This document shows, in pieces, positions 25,577 to 29,175 of a DNA stretch of 29,175 nt (its first letter is position 1; each line of letters starts with the position of its first letter). The notes under the pieces are model-generated. The model made no database searches and was not told where the DNA came from. It saw only the letters and a program-made list of their open reading frames with translations. This stretch comes from an uncultured Duncaniella sp. (GTDB lineage Bacteria > Bacteroidota > Bacteroidia > Bacteroidales > Muribaculaceae). The stretch covers positions 1-29,175 of the forward strand of contig CAJUCI010000030.1 in the NCBI GenBank assembly GCA_910584825.1, read 5' to 3'. Position numbers and translations under genes: made by a program.

Positions 25577-25584
25577 CAAATTTA
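25577..25584 (-). promoter_or_regulatory. -7 element of the lysS-gpsA-pgi operon
   Basis: The minus strand reads TAAATTTG, an exact TAnnTTTG match, 41 nt upstream of the lysS ATG. A TTTG at 25608-25611 is 23 nt upstream of it, slightly further than usual. Confidence 0.6.
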
Positions 25585-25604
25585 GCAAAATTTTCCCCCG
25601 CCCC

Positions 25605-25638
25605 CAACAAAAAATGGCCCCAAAAGTCGGGGCCATTT
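25605..25638 (-). terminator. Terminator of the DUF805 gene
   Basis: A perfect 10-bp stem (25612-25621 with 25629-25638, AAATGGCCCC/GGGGCCATTT) with a 7-nt loop is followed on the minus strand by a run of T residues. It lies 24 nt after the DUF805 stop codon and just before the lysS promoter. Confidence 0.9.
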
Positions 25639-25661
25639 GTTAAAAACTATAAATTAGCGAG

Positions 25662-26021
25662 TTACACTTTGTAGGGATTGCCAGCCTCCTTATAAGGATT
25701 GCCCACTTCCTTGGTGGGAGTGGCTGCAAGCACGATAAACCAGATGCCGCCGATGAGGGGGATGAGCGTGATGAGAATCCACCAGCCGCTCTTGCCTATG
25801 TCATGCATACGGCGGATGCCAACAGCGATGCCCGGAACGATGTTGATGAGAGCAAAGAGGCCGGAAAGAATCGTGCCTGTATCGCCGAGAAAGCCAAACA
25901 CGAGGCCTACAATAAACATGTATAGCGCGGGATACCAGTACTCGGCACGTGTAGCGCAGCCGTTAAAGTCTTTCCAGTTTCTGTAAAAGAGGGAAATAGC
26001 CTCTCCGAATGTAATGTTCAT
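25662..26021 (-). CDS. DUF805 small membrane protein
   Basis: A 119-residue inner-membrane protein. The N-terminal stretch is TFGEAISLFYRNWKDFNGCA, followed by three hydrophobic segments. Between the second and third is the family signature RRMHDIGKSGWW. This places it in DUF805 (YhaH-like), whose function is not established. The C-terminus carries a near-perfect duplication, KEVGNPYKEAGNPYKV, probably a cytoplasmic tail. It lies 61 nt after the S1/P1 nuclease gene on the same strand and has its own strong terminator. Confidence 0.9.
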   Translation of the reverse strand: MNITFGEAISLFYRNWKDFNGCATRAEYWYPALYMFIVGLVFGFLGDTGTILSGLFALINIVPGIAVGIRRMHDIGKSGWWILITLIPLIGGIWFIVLAATPTKEVGNPYKEAGNPYKV

Positions 26022-26082
26022 AAGAGTAAATGATTATGATTGGTGAATAAAACTAAGAATGATGCGATAGATTATTTAGGTG

Positions 26083-26904
26083 TCAGAACTCCGTCGGGGT
26101 CTTGGCATGCTGATACTCGGGGTCATAGATGGAGTTGAGCACATGGGCCAGGCGCAGTCCGCCGATTAGCAGCTGGGCCTCGATTATGGGTGCCCACTCG
26201 GCCACCTCGTCATAACTGAGCGAGGAGTGCTCGGGGGTGCGCTCATAGATTGTCTTGGCTATGCCCACGGTCTTTTGCGCCCAGTCGTCGAGATTGCCGC
26301 CTACGGTCACCACCTCGGTCTCCTCGGGCAGACGGTCGAGCTGCTGCTGCCACTCGCTGTAACCCCACTTATGGGCCGACTCGAGCAGATTGGTGTCCCA
26401 AATGCCGTGCAGATTGGCGTCACGGCCGAAATATCTCACATGCACATTGTTGCCGCCACGGTCAGTGGAGCGGCCCATGTGCATGGGCTGGTGGAGGTCG
26501 CCCATCAGATGTATCACCATCTTCATGGCCAGATTCTGCTCGTCGCGGCTCTTGGTGGAGTCGGCGAGGATGGCTATATTCATTCTCAGGGCCTGCACAA
26601 TGTCGCCCCCCTTCTGCTCGGGCTGGGTCCAGTAGGTCTTGTCGGCATCAACATTCTTATAGTGCCAGGTCTTGGAGTAGGCATACTCGTCGGTGTGGCT
26701 CGCATTGTCGAGCCAGTTGGCCCAATAGACGGGGCTCATGCCGTCAAGCAGACCTTCGACAGCCTTGGCTGTAGTGGGGGTGAGATGCTGTTCGGCTATA
26801 TAAGCGGTGACGTCGTGTCCCTTCTGCCCCCAGGCCATAGCCGAGAGAGCGGTGGTCATCGACATCATGCCGAGGAGGAGTTTTTTTAATGTAATAGTCT
26901 TCAT
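26083..26904 (-). CDS. Secreted S1/P1 zinc nuclease
   Basis: A 273-residue exported nuclease expected to degrade single-stranded DNA and RNA, often with 3'-nucleotidase activity, using three zinc ions. The signal peptide ends LSAMA, and predicted cleavage leaves Trp25 as the new N-terminus. In P1 nuclease the free amine of Trp1 and His6 bind zinc, and here W-G-Q-K-G-H gives exactly that spacing. Other ligand regions are present: WLDNASHTDEY, KTWHYKNVD, VIHLMGDLHQPMHMG and NNVHVRYFG followed by LHGIWDTNLLE. The start at 26904 follows a good promoter; an upstream in-frame extension to 26997 would run past that promoter. It is divergent from gdhA. Confidence 0.9.
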   Translation of the reverse strand: MKTITLKKLLLGMMSMTTALSAMAWGQKGHDVTAYIAEQHLTPTTAKAVEGLLDGMSPVYWANWLDNASHTDEYAYSKTWHYKNVDADKTYWTQPEQKGGDIVQALRMNIAILADSTKSRDEQNLAMKMVIHLMGDLHQPMHMGRSTDRGGNNVHVRYFGRDANLHGIWDTNLLESAHKWGYSEWQQQLDRLPEETEVVTVGGNLDDWAQKTVGIAKTIYERTPEHSSLSYDEVAEWAPIIEAQLLIGGLRLAHVLNSIYDPEYQHAKTPTEF

Positions 26905-26936
26905 ATATGATAATAGCATAAGGATAATTTTCCACT

Positions 26937-26969
26937 CAAAATTACGACTTTTATCCATTACGCCACAAA
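26937..26969 (-). promoter_or_regulatory. Promoter of the S1/P1 nuclease gene
   Basis: On the minus strand TTTG (26966-26969) and TAATTTTG (26937-26944) are 21 nt apart. The predicted leader to the ATG at 26904 is about 25 nt. Confidence 0.7.
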
Positions 26970-27067
26970 TATTTCTTAACAAAATTTCGATTTGCACCTT
27001 ATTTATTGTGCTTTTTACTATTTTAAGGTTAATTTTTGTTAATCACACGAAAATTCCTTGATGAAAA

Positions 27068-27099
27068 TTTGGATTTGAAAGCAAGTCGGTATACTTTTG
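27068..27099 (+). promoter_or_regulatory. Upstream promoter candidate before gdhA
   Basis: TTTG (27068-27071) and TACTTTTG (27092-27099) are 20 nt apart, matching the -33/-7 pattern. A transcript from here would have a leader of about 410 nt before gdhA, or could be a separate small RNA ending in the T-rich segment near 27162-27177. Confidence 0.45.
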
Positions 27100-27278
27100 T
27101 AACAAGTTTTTCATGGTATTAGATTTAAGGTAGAAAAGTTATTCGTCGCGACGACAGTAATTTTTTTGTTGTTTTATCCCCTCCCCTCTTTCATCATCCC
27201 GCCATTCTCCTATCTCCCCCACCCCACATCTTTACCGACAGGGCCTCATTACTTGATATGCATATATCGAGCTGCCGA

Positions 27279-27308
27279 GGCTGCGCCTCGCGACTTCGAG
27301 GCGCGGCC
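27279..27308 (+). other. GC-rich 12-bp hairpin in the gdhA leader region
   Basis: GGCTGCGCCTCG (27279-27290) pairs with CGAGGCGCGGCC (27297-27308), with one T-G wobble and a 6-nt loop. No T tract follows in the plus direction, so it is not a standard terminator. It would fold in any transcript from the promoter at 27068-27099. Confidence 0.6.
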
Positions 27309-27398
27309 CCCGGTGGGCTGAAATTCTGAAAATTTGTCGTCGCGCAGAGGCTTTTGGTGTAATTTTCCAACATTTTATTCATTTTATCTTGCAAATGT

Positions 27399-27429
27399 TT
27401 TGCAGTTATGGGTAAAATGTGTAACTTTG
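27399..27429 (+). promoter_or_regulatory. Proximal promoter of gdhA
   Basis: TTTG (27399-27402) and TAACTTTG (27422-27429) are 19 nt apart, a strong Bacteroidetes promoter match. The predicted leader to the ATG at 27517 is about 80 nt. Confidence 0.8.
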
Positions 27430-27516
27430 TCGCAAATTCTCACACAAAAGTGGAAATTTGGTGTTAGACACCCAAAGTTTAAATCAAATATTTTATCTGA
27501 TTCCAGTTTCAAAGGT

Positions 27517-28854
27517 ATGAAAGCAGTTGAAGTGATTGACGACCTGAAGCGTCGTTTCCCCAACGAGCCTGAGTATATCCAGGCCGTTGAAGAGGTACTC
27601 ACCACCATCGAAGATGTCTATAACGAGAATCCCGAATTTGAACGCTACAACCTCATCGAGCGTCTCTGCATTCCCGACCGCATCTTCTCATTCCGCGTAT
27701 CGTGGGTCGACGACAAGGGCAAGGTACACAACAACATGGGCTATCGCGTGCAGCACAACAATGCCATCGGCCCCTACAAGGGCGGCATCCGCTTCCACTC
27801 GTCGGTCAACCTCTCCATCCTCAAGTTCCTCGCCTTTGAGCAGACATTCAAGAACTCACTCACCACACTCGCAATGGGCGGCGCAAAGGGCGGCAGCGAC
27901 TTCTCGCCCCGCGGCAAGAGCGACATGGAGGTAATGCGCTTCTGCCAGGCCTTCATCTCCGAGCTGTGGCGTCAGATAGGCCCCGACACCGACGTGCCCG
28001 CAGGTGACATAGGCGTAGGCGGCCGCGAGGTCGGATACATGTTCGGCCAGTATAAGAAGATGGCCCGCGAGTTCACCGGCACATTCACCGGCAAGGGACT
28101 CGAATTCGGCGGCTCGAAAATCCGCCCCGAGGCCACAGGCTACGGCAACGTCTACTTCCTCCTCGAGATGCTCCGCACACGCGGCATCGACATCGCCGGC
28201 AAGACTGTAGCCATCTCAGGCTCAGGCAACGTGGCCACATATACCGCCGAGAAGCTCCTCTCACTCGGTGCAAAGGTAGTATCGATGAGCGACTCTGACG
28301 GCACAATCTACGTGCCCGAAGGCATCAGCCGCGAGCAGCTCGACTATATCTTCAAGCTCAAGAACGTCTACCGCGGCCGCATCCGCGAGTTTGCCGAAGA
28401 GTATGACTGCCAGTATTTCCCCGGCGAGCGTCCCTGGCAGCGCGTGAAGTGTGACATCGCCATGCCCTCGGCTACTCAGAACGAGATTGACGGCGACGAC
28501 GCACGTGCCCTCGTGGCCAACGGCTGTATCGCCGTGAGCGAAGGTGCCAACATGCCCTCTACCCCCGACGCCATCCGCGAGTTCCAGAAGGCCCGCATCC
28601 TCTATGCCCCCGGCAAGGCAGCCAACGCAGGCGGCGTGTCGGTATCAGGACTCGAAATGGCTCAGAACTCTCAGAAGCTCTCATGGAGCGAGAAGGAGGT
28701 TGACGCCAAGCTCCAGCAGATTATGACCGAAATCCACAACCAGTGCGTGAAGTACGGCACTGAAGAGGACGGCTACATCAACTACGTCAAGGGTGCCAAC
28801 GTGGCCGGCTTCATGAAAGTGGCCCGCGCAATGATGGCACAGGGCGTGCTCTAA
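27517..28854 (+). CDS. gdhA: NADP-type glutamate dehydrogenase
   Basis: A 445-residue enzyme that makes glutamate from 2-oxoglutarate and ammonia. It is a hexameric, about 50-kDa type GdhA. Substrate-binding and catalytic blocks are GYRVQHNNAIGPYKGGIRFH, KNSLTTLAMGGAKGGSDFSP (with the catalytic lysine), DVPAGDIGVGGREVGYMFGQ and NAGGVSVSGLEMAQNS. The dinucleotide fold shows AISGSGNVATYTAEKLLSLG followed by SMSDSDG, as in NADP-dependent relatives such as E. coli GdhA; the cofactor call is inferred from this similarity. I start at ATG 27517 (MKAVEVIDDL), because frames further upstream run into the promoter. Two plus-strand promoters precede it. Confidence 0.95.
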   Translation: MKAVEVIDDLKRRFPNEPEYIQAVEEVLTTIEDVYNENPEFERYNLIERLCIPDRIFSFRVSWVDDKGKVHNNMGYRVQHNNAIGPYKGGIRFHSSVNLSILKFLAFEQTFKNSLTTLAMGGAKGGSDFSPRGKSDMEVMRFCQAFISELWRQIGPDTDVPAGDIGVGGREVGYMFGQYKKMAREFTGTFTGKGLEFGGSKIRPEATGYGNVYFLLEMLRTRGIDIAGKTVAISGSGNVATYTAEKLLSLGAKVVSMSDSDGTIYVPEGISREQLDYIFKLKNVYRGRIREFAEEYDCQYFPGERPWQRVKCDIAMPSATQNEIDGDDARALVANGCIAVSEGANMPSTPDAIREFQKARILYAPGKAANAGGVSVSGLEMAQNSQKLSWSEKEVDAKLQQIMTEIHNQCVKYGTEEDGYINYVKGANVAGFMKVARAMMAQGVL

Positions 28855-29175
28855 TCCGCACAATCAGTCTACATCCCTACACATTATATTACTGCATCCC
28901 TAAGATAGAAACTCTCCCCGCCCCCGAGCACACCGCGTGCCCGGGGGCTATTTATATCAAAAGACGGGAGCACGAAAAGACAGGAGCACAGGAGCACAAG
29001 ACAATAGCACGATTCCAAAAAGGGACAAAAGGACATAAGAGACACAAGAGACAAAAGGTATTTGAATAAGTCACCGACTTGTCAAGAATTTTAATTTTTA
29101 ATTTTAAATTCTTAATTTTTAATTCTAAGTACATGACAAAAATTTGAAGATATCTAATTTTGGCTTGTAGTGAGG
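28855..29175. other. Repeat-rich right end of window
   Basis: No coding region is credible. After the gdhA terminator come short GGAGCAC-type repeats (28971-29010), then a purine-rich run with GGGACA, GGACATAAG and GACACAAG words (29018-29058). An AT-rich, imperfectly inverted TTTTTAATT block follows (29085-29126). TAATTTTG at 29155-29162 fits a plus-strand -7 box for a gene beyond the window, without a clear -33. Confidence 0.65.
28920..28948 (+). terminator. Probable terminator of gdhA
   Basis: A 12-bp GC-rich stem (28920-28931 with 28937-28948) has one A-C mismatch and a 5-nt loop, 65 nt after the gdhA stop. The following sequence, TATTTATATC, is only moderately T-rich, so efficiency is uncertain. 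Confidence 0.65.

Larger units (their letters stand above)
26970..27516. other. Long regulatory gap before gdhA
   Basis: No convincing gene is seen in this interval. It contains two plus-strand promoter candidates (27068-27099 and 27399-27429), a self-complementary TCGTCGCGACGA at 27143-27154, a pyrimidine-rich tract at 27177-27235 whose minus strand is G-rich, and a GC-rich hairpin at 27279-27308 in otherwise AT-rich DNA. A 66-codon minus-strand frame (27194-27394) has an unlikely composition and no similarity I recognise. Confidence 0.7.

Noticed and set aside
27194..27394. 66-codon minus-strand frame in the gdhA leader
   Set aside because: Low-quality composition, no promoter or similarity; it crosses the GC-rich hairpin and is better explained as chance.

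Overview
The window looks like an ordinary chromosomal segment of a Bacteroidales bacterium. A Muribaculaceae-like gut lineage is my best guess. The grounds are the Bacteroidetes-type promoter elements (TTTG or TTGC near -33 and TAnnTTTG near -7) in front of several genes, A-rich rather than Shine-Dalgarno-like leaders, and typical Bacteroidales families: a DUF6377 membrane regulator, a giant alpha-2-macroglobulin, a PL1-type pectate lyase, a C10 (streptopain-like) protease, an S1/P1 nuclease, and a short QueD/QueE pair. I see no phage genes, insertion sequence, integrase or CRISPR array. The genus assignment is an inference.

Left part (1-10.6 kb, nearly all minus strand). A gene-free end carries a near-perfect palindrome that matches the ParB centromere consensus parS at 15 of 16 bases and abuts a promoter firing out of the window. 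Then come a membrane-anchored TPR/HTH regulator (DUF6377), a repeat-rich spacer, a 1,888-residue alpha-2-macroglobulin, a three-gene ECF sigma factor / predicted anti-sigma factor / Spy-like periplasmic protein operon, a NUDIX hydrolase and a tRNA-Glu(CTC).

Middle (10.7-21.4 kb, all plus strand). A secreted pectate lyase is followed by a two-META-domain lipoprotein, an M24 aminopeptidase P and a CCA-adding enzyme as one probable unit. After a 39-bp tandem repeat comes a second tight cluster: queD, queE, a 5'-nucleotidase lipoprotein, a DUF486 membrane protein and a C10 cysteine protease.

Right part (21.6-29.2 kb). A minus-strand operon lysS-gpsA-pgi, a DUF805 membrane protein and an S1/P1 nuclease are divergent from gdhA (NADP-type glutamate dehydrogenase). 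The 0.6-kb gap before gdhA holds two or three promoters, a GC-rich hairpin and a pyrimidine tract.

The genes are mostly housekeeping and envelope functions. Exported products include the A2M, pectate lyase, C10 protease, S1/P1 nuclease, 5'-nucleotidase and META lipoproteins. The nuclease and nucleotidase could act in sequence on extracellular nucleic acids. The least conventional content lies between the genes: long perfect inverted repeats sharing GGA(C/T)A(T/C)AAG-like words, simple repeats that begin inside stop codons, and the parS-like site. No clearly new multi-gene system is visible.
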